Below, piece after piece: positions 1 through 7,042 of a DNA stretch of 10,157 bases. The position numbers and the translations under genes were made by a program. Origin of the DNA: an uncultured Candidatus Saccharibacteria bacterium (GTDB taxonomy: Bacteria; Patescibacteriota; Saccharimonadia; Saccharimonadales; UBA4665); contig CAITDW010000074.1 of NCBI GenBank assembly GCA_903891235.1, positions 1-10,157 on the forward strand. The letters are read 5' to 3'. How positions within the stretch are numbered: position 1 is the first letter of the stretch; each line of letters starts with the position of its first letter. Below the pieces are notes generated by a model. The model did no database searches and was not told where the DNA came from. It was given only the letters and a program-made list of their open reading frames with translations.

Positions 1-129
1 CTTTTTTACTCTAGATATGTTTATACGAGGCCTTGAATAATAACTAAAGCTTTTGGATTTATTTTTTTGATCTACATCAACTATCCTAGTTCTTAAATTA
101 TTTTTTTGTTTTTTATTAAATAAACTCAA
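1..129 (-). CDS. N-terminus of a probable FtsQ-like division protein (partial, runs off left edge)
   Basis: The frame is open from a TTG at 127-129 to the window edge, giving 43 codons. Upstream in the same frame there is a stop inside the end of murG and no ATG or GTG, so TTG is the only usual start. An AAAGGGG Shine-Dalgarno sequence sits 8 nt before it, and the gene begins 20 nt after the murG stop. The visible peptide is hydrophilic and strongly basic (for example FNKKQKNN and SYYSRPR), with no membrane segment yet. That fits the cytoplasmic tail of a bitopic protein such as FtsQ, which commonly follows murG in dcw clusters. The FtsQ assignment is inferred from position and charge only; the diagnostic POTRA domain would lie outside the window. 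MurC is less likely, because its nucleotide-binding start is not seen. Confidence 0.5.
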   Translation of the reverse strand, partial: MSLFNKKQKNNLRTRIVDVDQKNKSKSFSYYSRPRINISRVKK

Positions 130-149
130 TTGCCCTGCCCCTTTATATA

Positions 150-1310
150 CTATGTTTTAGATAAAATCATTTTTGCTAATTCAAACGCCGAATCCTTAAA
201 TGAAAAATTATGCAGGTTTGCTGCTAGTAATCTTCTTTTAGTATCATCATTCAAGAGAAGATTGAGCCTTTTCATGACCATATCAGGATTATTTAGAGCG
301 CTCTCCTCTTCAATTAAATCGATTGCTGAACTATCGTAAAAAGCTCTGGCATTCTTAATTTGATGCCCGCCAACAAGATGTGGTGATGGAATAACGATAC
401 AAGCTTTAGCCTGAGCTGCAAATTCTGCCATATTAGTAGCGCCTGCTCTTGTCATAATCAGATCTGCAGCTCCACTATATTTATAGAGATCATTTATAAA
501 GCCTTTTATTAGTAGTCTATCCCCTACTCTCTCGTCGATAGCCTTAGAAAATTTTTGGCTTAAATCTTTTTCGTTCTCTTTTCCAGCTATTAGAACAATT
601 ACTAAATTAACATTATCTTTCAATAACTTGTCAGCAATTTTCAAAATAACCGTATTTAATGTCATAGCCCCTAATCCGCCGCCTGTAACCAAAAGTAATT
701 GTTGACCTTTTTTGAGACCAATATCCTCTTTGTACTGATTCTGTTTTATTAAATTGATAAGTTCATAATTATGCGATATTGGAACACCAACATAATGAGT
801 CTTATTCTTGGGATAACTATAAAGGTCTTCCGGCATGCCGACAGCATGAGAATCAGCCCAGCGAGCTATTATACGGTTAGCTAATCCGGGCATGGTATCA
901 GAATCGTGTGTAATGTATTTAATCCCTCTGGAGGCCGCTGCTAAGCCCACAGGGACTCCAATATAGCCGCCCTTCACGAAAACTACATTTGGTTTTATAT
1001 TTCTGAGTATAAAATAAGCTGATACAGTTCCTGCAATAAATTTAAAAAAATCTAATATATTAAGAGCGATAGTTTTAATATCTAAAAGTTGCCTCCAACC
1101 TGCCCCATTATATCTCCTAAATTTGCCTGCATTAATATATATTGATCGATCAATATATTCAGCATCTTTTATTCTCAAACCAAATGAATCGCCTTTTTGA
1201 CCTATAAATATAATTTCAGCTTGTGGATTTAAATCCTTGATTTGCTTAGCGACCGCCAAGAGAGGAGTAACGTGTCCTCCTGATCCTGCCCCCGTTACGA
1301 CTATTGTCAT
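150..1310 (-). CDS. murG: UDP-GlcNAc--undecaprenyl-pyrophosphoryl-MurNAc-pentapeptide GlcNAc transferase MurG
   Basis: MurG adds GlcNAc to lipid I on the inner membrane face to make lipid II. The 386-residue protein (usual length about 355-380) has the GT-B layout. A glycine loop GAGSGGHVTP lies at residues 7-16, GGYIGVPVG near 114, and a TGGGLGA loop at 209-215 in place of the usual TGGSQGA. The UDP-GlcNAc site TRAGATNMAE is near 287-296, followed by PSPH and GGHQIKNA. The segment HDSDTMPG near 135 replaces the HEQN-type motif of proteobacterial MurG, a divergence I associate with CPR sequences. I chose the ATG at 1308-1310 because AGGAAGGA at 1317-1324 is 6 nt upstream of it. An alternative in-frame ATG at 1316 would abut that Shine-Dalgarno sequence. 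The gene overlaps the end of ftsW by 65 nt in another frame, which suggests translational coupling. Confidence 0.93.
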   Translation of the reverse strand: MTIVVTGAGSGGHVTPLLAVAKQIKDLNPQAEIIFIGQKGDSFGLRIKDAEYIDRSIYINAGKFRRYNGAGWRQLLDIKTIALNILDFFKFIAGTVSAYFILRNIKPNVVFVKGGYIGVPVGLAAASRGIKYITHDSDTMPGLANRIIARWADSHAVGMPEDLYSYPKNKTHYVGVPISHNYELINLIKQNQYKEDIGLKKGQQLLLVTGGGLGAMTLNTVILKIADKLLKDNVNLVIVLIAGKENEKDLSQKFSKAIDERVGDRLLIKGFINDLYKYSGAADLIMTRAGATNMAEFAAQAKACIVIPSPHLVGGHQIKNARAFYDSSAIDLIEEESALNNPDMVMKRLNLLLNDDTKRRLLAANLHNFSFKDSAFELAKMILSKT

Positions 1311-2499
1311 AATCATTCCTTCCTACTTCTTTAGTGGGTACTGTATGTAGAGTATATCTTGAAATGTAAAAAACTAAGCCTATTGCAGCCATTACGAATA
1401 TCATACTAGAACCGCCATAGCTAATAAATGGTAAAGTTATGCCCTTCAAAGGTAATATTCCAACCATTGCACCAACATTAATAAAAGTTTGGACGCTTAG
1501 CCAAGCTAAGATTCCCACTACAATTAGCCTAGTAAAATTATTCGGGCACCTGTCTATGATATGCTTTAATCTTGTAAATAAGGCTGCGAAAAGTAATAAA
1601 AATATACTACAGCCAATAAAACCAAATTTTTCAGCAAAGATTGCAAAGATTGAATCGTTAGCTGCTTCTGGTAGATATCCATATGCCTGAACACTTTGAC
1701 CTAATCCTAAACCAATCATCCCACCTGATCCCACTGCAATCATAGCTTGGCATGTCTGATAACCAGTTGTTTGACAATTACTAGAAGGATGCAAAAAAGT
1801 AGCTACTCTTTGCTGTCTATAACTACTAGTGATAATCGCAATAAATACTAAGAATGCTACTACCAATCCAATTAATACAATTTTCTTCATAGGTAATCCT
1901 GCGACAAAAACCATGGCTACTATCATAAAAATCATGACGGTGGTTGATCCTAAATCAGACTGCACACCCGCAACAACTAATAATAGTGCAATCAATACGA
2001 TTCCAACAGGTAAAAGTGTCTTCTTAAAATCTTTAATAGTTCCATCTTTAACTCGTAAAGATAAAAATCCCGCTAACCATATTAATAAAGTAAATTTTAA
2101 TAGCTCACTCGATTGAAAGGAAAAACCACCAACTTGAATCCACCGATATGCACCATTAACTCTTTGACCAAATACTCTAACTAACAAAGCCGATATTATT
2201 GCAATGCTTATTAAAAATTTTTCACTTTTTATCCAAAATTTAAATGGTAAAAATGCAGTTGCCATAAATGCACAAGCACCCAAAGCTACGGAAATCATTT
2301 GTCGATTAATATAATAATTTTGAGATAAATTAGTACCAATTACGAGCCCAGGACCAATAGAGTAAATTAAAACTAGGCCAAATGAAATTAAAATCAAAGC
2401 AATAATTAATAGGATATAGTCTGGTTTGTGTCGTCTAGGCATACCTTGGACATGATTTGACGAATCATTTTGTCTGATCTGAGTATTTCTTGGTCTCAT
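1246..2499 (-). CDS. ftsW: SEDS-family peptidoglycan glycosyltransferase FtsW
   Basis: FtsW polymerises lipid II into glycan strands at the septum together with a class B PBP. The 417-residue protein is rich in hydrophobic segments, consistent with the family's ten membrane helices. Family motifs are visible: NGAYRWI at 115-121 leading to FQSSELLKF at 128-136; a QSDLGS segment at 180-185 with the conserved Asp182; PEAANDSIFAIFAEKFG at 277-293; and PFISYGGSS at 357-365. A basic cytoplasmic N-terminus precedes the first helix at about 28. The start overlaps the mraY stop as ATGA (2496-2499), with no Shine-Dalgarno sequence, so it is probably translated by coupling. The last ~21 residues, a basic Arg/Gly/Ser tail, are read from DNA that also encodes the MurG glycine loop. 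RodA is the alternative SEDS member; the dcw location and the ftsI neighbour favour FtsW. Confidence 0.92.
   Translation of the reverse strand: MRPRNTQIRQNDSSNHVQGMPRRHKPDYILLIIALILISFGLVLIYSIGPGLVIGTNLSQNYYINRQMISVALGACAFMATAFLPFKFWIKSEKFLISIAIISALLVRVFGQRVNGAYRWIQVGGFSFQSSELLKFTLLIWLAGFLSLRVKDGTIKDFKKTLLPVGIVLIALLLVVAGVQSDLGSTTVMIFMIVAMVFVAGLPMKKIVLIGLVVAFLVFIAIITSSYRQQRVATFLHPSSNCQTTGYQTCQAMIAVGSGGMIGLGLGQSVQAYGYLPEAANDSIFAIFAEKFGFIGCSIFLLLFAALFTRLKHIIDRCPNNFTRLIVVGILAWLSVQTFINVGAMVGILPLKGITLPFISYGGSSMIFVMAAIGLVFYISRYTLHTVPTKEVGRNDYDNSRNGGRIRRTRYSSLGGR
1317..1324 (-). promoter_or_regulatory. Shine-Dalgarno sequence of murG
   Basis: AGGAAGGA on the minus strand, 6 nt before the ATG at 1308-1310 and touching the ATG at 1314-1316. 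The spacing decides for the second ATG. The site lies inside the ftsW coding sequence. Confidence 0.75.
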
Positions 2500-3542
2500 A
2501 TATAATTACCGAGCAAGAAGACTATTAATCCAATTACTGCAGCAACTTGACCTAATATCCAAAAACGCATTGTAATTTTTGTTTCTTCCCATCCTACCGC
2601 TTCGAAATGATGATGTATTGGTGCGATTCTAAATACTTTCTTACCATTTCTAAGTTTCTTGGATGAGACCTGAATTATGGTTGATCCAGCCTCTATGACA
2701 AACATAAAACCAATTATAGGTAATAAAACGACCGTATTAGTAAGCATAGCAACAACTCCTAGCGCAGTTCCAAGGGCAAATGAACCGACATCACCCATAA
2801 AAAATCTGGCTGGAAAAATATTAAACCACGTATAACTAAGCAATGATCCGACAATAACTAGACAAAAACCAGCAACCCCATACCTTCCCTCTAATAAAGC
2901 TATAATTGCATAAGCTGAAAAAGCAATTGAAGTAAGTCCACCAGCTAATCCATCTAGTCCATCGCTTATATTAACAGCATTAGCTGTTGCAACAACAACT
3001 AGAACAAATAAAGGAATTATTAACCAGCCAATATGCCATTGCCCTGTCATACCTGGAATATGTATGCCACTAACATCTAGTTTAAAGTAGAAAAATAATC
3101 CTCCAACCAAAGCTACAATTGTTACTAGCAAGAATTTAAGCTTTGAAGGTAATCCAGCTACACCCTTACCGCTGCCTACAATATTAATAATATCGTCAAT
3201 CATTCCAATTAATGCAGCACCAGCGAAAGCCGCAACCGGGAGCCAAGTTTCCCCTCTAGATAAATTAAATACTACAGTCACTAAACAAACTGATAATACA
3301 AAAATAATTCCAGCCATAGTTGGTATATTTCTTTTATGTTTCTCGGCATGCAACTTGTTAAAAACTGTTGCCGTTTCTCCGGTAACAGCTTTCTCTCTTG
3401 GTTTTTTCCACCACTGTCCTTTATATGCTAGGTTTGTGTAAATAGGAGTAATAAGCATGCTCAATAGGAAGCCTAAAAAGCCTAGACTTAATATTCTAAT
3501 AATTGTACTTGTTTCAACTGATATGTTTATAATTTGTGTCAT
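2496..3542 (-). CDS. mraY: Phospho-N-acetylmuramoyl-pentapeptide transferase MraY
   Basis: MraY moves phospho-MurNAc-pentapeptide from UDP to undecaprenyl phosphate, producing lipid I in the membrane. The 348-residue polytopic protein carries the family motifs: NIPTMAGI at 72-79; Asp116-Asp117 in GMIDDII; NAVNISDGLDGLAGG at 188-202; FMGDVGS at 248-254 with Asp251; and the histidine cluster PIHHHFE at 308-314. Length and number of hydrophobic segments are normal for the family. The start is set by an AAGGA Shine-Dalgarno sequence 5 nt upstream. It lies 24 nt after the PBP gene and overlaps ftsW by 4 nt. In classical dcw clusters murE and murF precede mraY and murD follows it; here they are missing and mraY sits directly between the PBP gene and ftsW. 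Confidence 0.95.
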   Translation of the reverse strand: MTQIINISVETSTIIRILSLGFLGFLLSMLITPIYTNLAYKGQWWKKPREKAVTGETATVFNKLHAEKHKRNIPTMAGIIFVLSVCLVTVVFNLSRGETWLPVAAFAGAALIGMIDDIINIVGSGKGVAGLPSKLKFLLVTIVALVGGLFFYFKLDVSGIHIPGMTGQWHIGWLIIPLFVLVVVATANAVNISDGLDGLAGGLTSIAFSAYAIIALLEGRYGVAGFCLVIVGSLLSYTWFNIFPARFFMGDVGSFALGTALGVVAMLTNTVVLLPIIGFMFVIEAGSTIIQVSSKKLRNGKKVFRIAPIHHHFEAVGWEETKITMRFWILGQVAAVIGLIVFLLGNYI

Positions 3543-3547
3543 TATAT

Positions 3548-3552
3548 TCCTT
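3548..3552 (-). promoter_or_regulatory. Shine-Dalgarno sequence of mraY
   Basis: AAGGA on the minus strand, 5 nt before the mraY ATG. It is one of the few clear ribosome binding sites in the cluster and contrasts with the A-rich leaders of mraZ, rsmH and ftsL. Confidence 0.7.
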
Positions 3553-3566
3553 TTTTATTATACATG

Positions 3567-5354
3567 TTATTGTCCAATTGGGGTTACATATGATTGATTA
3601 ATAAGCATATGAGCTATATTACCAAATATTGGCTGAGCTCCATAACTTCCAGCATATCCTGGTACTGTTGGAGTCGTCACAAAAATAGCCACCGAATACT
3701 GTGGCTTATTGCCTCCAACAAAGCCCAAATATGTACCATTAAATTTATTATCATAATAACCACCATCGGGCTTTGGAACTTGAGCAGTACCCGTCTTACC
3801 ACCGATATTATAGCCTGAAGGAAATGCTAAATATTTAAAGCCAGCTTCTTCATGCTTCTTAACAACTGTCTCTAACAAAGAAATCATAGAATTACTAGTG
3901 TTGCTTGATACTACATTACTAGCAATAACTTTTGGCTTATTGTAGTTAACATTGCCCTGACTATCAGCAAATCCATCAACCAAATAAGGCTCATAACGAG
4001 TGCCTCCATTAATAACACTAGATAATGCACTAGCCATCTGGAGTGGAGTCACAGTAACACCTTGCCCAAAGGAAGTATTTGCGTATGCTAAATTTTGTTG
4101 ATCGTCAGATTGATTGGCTATGTCAGGATTAGGCACAATCCCCCCAGATTCGTAGCCTTGCTCAATATCCGTAGCTTTACCGAATCGGAAATGATTAGTC
4201 ATATAATCATTCCAGACTTGCCTAGCCTTTAAGTCGACTTTTCCTCCACCCATTTGCATGAGAAGCCAAGTAGCACCAGTATTCAAAGATAAATTTAAAA
4301 TATCTTCAATACTTTTCTTCCCAGCCCCACCATCTTCTTCGATATTAGTAATCTTAAATCCATCAATAATCCACTGAGATGGATCATTATATGTAGTATT
4401 TTGGTTCACATTTCCGTGATTCAGTGCAGCAGCGGCAGTAAATACTTTCATAGTTGAACCTGGTTCAATTGGGTTTGCAACCGTAGCATTATTAAATAAA
4501 TTAGGATCCTTAACTTGGTTATAATGAGCTGGGTTATAACTTGGATAGTTTGCCATAGCTTTAATAGCGCCAGTATTGCTATCCATTATGACCGCACTAA
4601 TTAAGGGAGATTTTTCACTTTTCGCAGCATTTGCAAGAATATCTTGTAGTTGTTTTTGCATAGCAAGATCTAAAGTCAAAACAACATTTTTACCATTTTG
4701 AGGTGGAATATCTATATTATTTTTACTTGCAGCTAATGGAACTCCATTAACATCAGTAATAGCCTTTAAGTAGCCTGTCTTCCCCGATAACTGATTATTT
4801 AAGACCTGTTCAATACCATAATTACCATGGCCACTATTATCTACAAAGCCAAGCAATTGAGATGCAAGATCACCTTGAGGATAAACTCTATAATCCTGCC
4901 CTAATGAACCTAGTCCTGGATAACGAAAACCTAATATCTTATTTGCTTGATCCTGAGAAACTTTTTTAGCTACTACGACATACCTTGTGTTATGGGTTTC
5001 TAGCAGAGATTTTAAAGTGCTCTTTGGCATATTTAATACTCCCGATAAATCAGATGAGGTCTTATCTATATTTTTAATAAGAGTAGGATCGGCGTAGATT
5101 GTGAAAAACTGTTGGTTCAAAACTATTGGAATTAATTGCCCGGCTTCGTGTGCTTCAATTAAACCTCTAGTTGCAGGGATCTTAGATTGTTCCAACTGAT
5201 TATTCAAGGCACTTTGATGATAGAAGCTATATTTAATAACTTGGACATAAAAAAGTCGGACTAGTAATAGGCCGATAAATGCAATTATAAAGAAGAATAT
5301 TATATTAACTTTAAAAAGAGCTTTTAAATTAAATCTTTGACTATCATTATTCAT
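3567..5354 (-). CDS. ftsI: Class B penicillin-binding protein, FtsI-type transpeptidase
   Basis: A septal D,D-transpeptidase that cross-links peptidoglycan made by FtsW. The 595-residue protein has a short cytoplasmic N-terminus, one membrane anchor at about 17-38, an N-terminal dimerisation-type region, and a transpeptidase domain from about 225. The three active-site motifs are intact: SxxK as STMK with catalytic Ser300, SxN as SLN at 356-358, and KTG at 520-522. GQGVTVTPLQMA near 430 is also typical. The first conserved stretch after the anchor keeps Arg-Gly (63-64), but the usual DRNG-like continuation reads IEAHEAGQL, a divergence. No C-terminal PASTA repeats are present. It starts 20 nt after the ftsL-like gene without a recognisable Shine-Dalgarno sequence and ends 24 nt before mraY. 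Position between ftsL and ftsW supports a division rather than an elongation role. Confidence 0.93.
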   Translation of the reverse strand: MNNDSQRFNLKALFKVNIIFFFIIAFIGLLLVRLFYVQVIKYSFYHQSALNNQLEQSKIPATRGLIEAHEAGQLIPIVLNQQFFTIYADPTLIKNIDKTSSDLSGVLNMPKSTLKSLLETHNTRYVVVAKKVSQDQANKILGFRYPGLGSLGQDYRVYPQGDLASQLLGFVDNSGHGNYGIEQVLNNQLSGKTGYLKAITDVNGVPLAASKNNIDIPPQNGKNVVLTLDLAMQKQLQDILANAAKSEKSPLISAVIMDSNTGAIKAMANYPSYNPAHYNQVKDPNLFNNATVANPIEPGSTMKVFTAAAALNHGNVNQNTTYNDPSQWIIDGFKITNIEEDGGAGKKSIEDILNLSLNTGATWLLMQMGGGKVDLKARQVWNDYMTNHFRFGKATDIEQGYESGGIVPNPDIANQSDDQQNLAYANTSFGQGVTVTPLQMASALSSVINGGTRYEPYLVDGFADSQGNVNYNKPKVIASNVVSSNTSNSMISLLETVVKKHEEAGFKYLAFPSGYNIGGKTGTAQVPKPDGGYYDNKFNGTYLGFVGGNKPQYSVAIFVTTPTVPGYAGSYGAQPIFGNIAHMLINQSYVTPIGQ

Positions 5355-5374
5355 CTATACTTATCTAATTATAA

Positions 5375-5722
5375 CTAATTATTCAATGTTGCGCTTGGTG
5401 AAACTTGTGATAAATTTTTACTTACTTGATTATTTTGCACCCTATCTAAAGACTGAAGCTGAGCAGATGAAACCTGCAAATTAGTGTACTGTGATTCAAG
5501 TTGAGTTTGTTGTTGCTGAGAAGCATAGAGTTGAGCACCATAAGTATTAGTTTTAACTACCTGCGTTAGATAAATTAGTCCCAATAAGCAAGCTAATACA
5601 ATTAAAATAACTGTATTACTTACTGGGCCCAATGTTTTAGCTCTTTTATGAAAACTAATTACATTTTTATTTTTTTGATTGTAGTTTTGGCGATTCGCCG
5701 CCATTGTACTTGAATATGTCAT
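5375..5722 (-). CDS. ftsL: FtsL-like bitopic division protein
   Basis: A 115-residue protein with a basic cytoplasmic tail (1-33), one membrane helix at about 34-56 and an extracytoplasmic Gln-rich segment (57-100) with the heptad-like hydrophobic spacing of a short coiled coil. It ends in a Ser/Asn-rich tail. FtsL has poor sequence conservation but exactly this size, topology and place between rsmH and ftsI. It is thought to bind FtsB/DivIC and FtsQ and to activate FtsW-FtsI. The identification rests mainly on synteny and topology. The ATG is preceded by GGAAAAAAACAAAAAT, without a proper Shine-Dalgarno sequence, and a perfect 12-bp hairpin ends 16 nt upstream. A later ATG at 5702-5704 (residue 7) has no better ribosome site. 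Confidence 0.75.
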   Translation of the reverse strand: MTYSSTMAANRQNYNQKNKNVISFHKRAKTLGPVSNTVILIVLACLLGLIYLTQVVKTNTYGAQLYASQQQQTQLESQYTNLQVSSAQLQSLDRVQNNQVSKNLSQVSPSATLNN

Positions 5723-5738
5723 ATTTTTGTTTTTTTCC

Positions 5739-5772
5739 GCTTAGGAGATACTCGTAAAAATATCTCCTAAGC
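5739..5772 (-). other. Perfect 12-bp inverted repeat in the ftsL leader
   Basis: Arms 5739-5750 and 5761-5772 (GCTTAGGAGATA and its exact complement) enclose a 10-nt loop. In the transcribed direction the stem is followed by GGAAAAAAAC and then the ftsL start, not by a U-run, so it is not an ordinary terminator. The 5' arm holds AGGAG and the 3' arm CTCCT, so an SD-like element is buried in the stem. It may be an mRNA processing or stability element or a translational control hairpin; the sequence does not show which. Confidence 0.7.
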
Positions 5773-5784
5773 TGTCTCGCCTAA

Positions 5785-5827
5785 TAAGGTGGAAAGTAAA
5801 AATTAAATTACTTTTACTTTTACCTTA
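5785..5827 (-). other. Imperfect inverted repeat starting at the rsmH stop codon
   Basis: TAAGGT plus AAAGTAAAA (5785-5801, interrupted by GG) pairs with 5812-5827 (interrupted by a single T), leaving a loop of about 10 nt. In mRNA sense the 5' arm begins with the rsmH TAA itself. The stem is mostly A-U and lacks a following U-run. Together with the neighbouring repeat at 5739-5772 it makes almost the whole rsmH-ftsL spacer potentially structured. Confidence 0.55.
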
Positions 5828-6763
5828 TAGGTGCGGGAGCGACTTTTTACCTGTATTGGCATTGTACTCCCCTTTCTTTTGTTTATTTATTTTTGCTGCG
5901 ACTCTCAGTTTTGCACTTCGAGCACGCGGATTAAAAACTAATTCATCTTTAGTGGCAACTATCGGCTTTTTGGTTAATAAATGAAGTTCGGAATCTAATT
6001 TATTGCCACTTTTTTCTGCTAGGGCTTGTTTGACTATTCTGTCCTCAAGACTATGAAAGCTTATGATCGCTAACCTTCCTCCGGGGCTCAATAGATCAAT
6101 CCATATCGGAATAGCCTTCTCAATGAGATTGAGCTCATCGTTAACAGCTATTCTAATTGCTTGAAATGTTCTAGTTGCAGGATGCGACTTAGAATGTCCT
6201 GGCCAAGCCTTAGATACTATTTTTGCCAGTTCGGTGGTGGTAGTTATTGGTCTATTTCTGACAATTAGTCGAGCAATTCTTAAATATTTTGGTTCTTCAC
6301 CATATTCTTGAAGAATTTTAGCTAATTGTTTTTCGCTAAAACCGTTTACTATCTTTTCTGCATCCAAAGTTTGATTTTGATCCATTCTCATATCGAGAGG
6401 ACCCTCTTTGTCAATAGAGAAGCCACGCAACTGTTCGTTAAGGTGCGGTGATGATACGCCCAAATCTGCCAGAATTAAATCAAATTTCTGACCACTTTCG
6501 GATAATTCCACTGCTGACTTATAAAAATCCTGATTCCTTATATCAACATTCTGATTCTTAAAACTAACTTTTAAGTAATCTACTGCTGAAGGATCTCGAT
6601 CTACTAAGCAAACCTGACTATCCTTACCTATTATTTCTATCACTTGTTTTGCATGCCCACCATAACCGGCTGTTAAATCTAAATATTTATCGCCTAGTTT
6701 TGGATCTAAGTTAAGCAAAACTTCTGATAGTAATACTGGTATGTGTTTTTTGTTTTGGTGCAT
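5825..6763 (-). CDS. rsmH: 16S rRNA (cytosine-1402-N4) methyltransferase RsmH
   Basis: RsmH (MraW) methylates N4 of C1402 in the ribosomal P site using S-adenosylmethionine. The 312-residue protein is of normal length and well conserved: HIPVLLSEVL at 7-16; the SAM-binding loop YLDLTAGYGGH at 27-37; an acidic strand end VDRDP at 54-58; ILADLGVSSPHL at 97-108; GPLDMRMD at 121-128; RTFQAIRIAVNDEL at 198-211; ISFHSLEDRIVK at 234-245; and NPRARSAKLR at 278-287. The ATG lies just before the expected HIPVLL motif. It has no Shine-Dalgarno sequence, only an A-rich leader (AAAAACAAGAAAAAAAT). The gap to mraZ is 279 nt and to ftsL 102 nt, both long for this cluster and both containing inverted repeats. 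Confidence 0.96.
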   Translation of the reverse strand: MHQNKKHIPVLLSEVLLNLDPKLGDKYLDLTAGYGGHAKQVIEIIGKDSQVCLVDRDPSAVDYLKVSFKNQNVDIRNQDFYKSAVELSESGQKFDLILADLGVSSPHLNEQLRGFSIDKEGPLDMRMDQNQTLDAEKIVNGFSEKQLAKILQEYGEEPKYLRIARLIVRNRPITTTTELAKIVSKAWPGHSKSHPATRTFQAIRIAVNDELNLIEKAIPIWIDLLSPGGRLAIISFHSLEDRIVKQALAEKSGNKLDSELHLLTKKPIVATKDELVFNPRARSAKLRVAAKINKQKKGEYNANTGKKSLPHL

Positions 6764-6840
6764 ATTTTTTTCTTGTTTTTATTTTCAAGATCACCTATTC
6801 AGCAGTCAACTTTTTGTTTTTGTGTGTTGTTTTTGTTTTT
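6764..6840 (-). promoter_or_regulatory. A/C-rich, SD-less leader of rsmH
   Basis: In mRNA sense 6811-6840 is almost only A and C with repeated AAAAAC units, and 6764-6780 repeats the pattern up to the ATG. Such sequence is poorly structured. With no Shine-Dalgarno site present, it may act as the ribosome landing region. The same AAAAAC style is seen before mraZ and ftsL. Confidence 0.4.
6781..6809 (-). promoter_or_regulatory. Possible internal promoter before rsmH
   Basis: A -35-like TTGACT at 6804-6809 (5 of 6 to consensus) lies 17 bp from GAAAAT at 6781-6786 (4 of 6). A start about 6774 would leave a leader of roughly 11 nt before the rsmH ATG. The -10 element is weak and the region is AT-rich, so chance is quite possible. 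Confidence 0.3.
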
Positions 6841-6845
6841 ATAGA

Positions 6846-6879
6846 TAATTTCTTACCGTACGAATACTGTAAGAAATTA
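6846..6879 (-). other. Inverted repeat with UUCG loop between mraZ and rsmH
   Basis: Arms 6846-6856 and 6869-6879 are exact complements (11 bp: TAATTTCTTAC / GTAAGAAATTA). Inside, one mismatch is followed by three more pairs closing a four-base loop that reads UUCG in the transcribed direction. There is no U-run on either side, so a Rho-independent terminator is unlikely. It could be an RNA hairpin of the rsmH leader or a dyad binding site. A conserved RNA motif upstream of mraW is known in some Actinobacteria, but I cannot tell whether this is related. Confidence 0.6.
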
Positions 6880-7042
6880 AGAAAGTTTCTTTTGAGAGAC
6901 TTATGTGTGAGGTGGAGTTTTGGGAGGTGTTTTTGATAAATGTACGAGGGTTTTTTAAATGGGCCCTATATCCATTTGCTGACTGCCAAATAGCTAATCT
7001 CGATTATTTTTTATTTTTAAAGTACTACTAAATCAAGTTCAT

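Noticed and set aside
1329..1340. Extra MraZ box (GTGGG) near 1333
   Set aside because: A single copy on the other strand within ftsW coding sequence, without a second box at 10 bp.
3543..3570. Promoter with TATAAT just before mraY
   Set aside because: The hexamer overlaps the spacer next to the Shine-Dalgarno site, and the only TTGGAC-like -35 is about 9 bp away, far too close.
5355..5380. Promoter with TATAAT before the PBP gene
   Set aside because: No acceptable -35 element at 16-18 bp; the TTGAAT upstream is only about 7 bp away.
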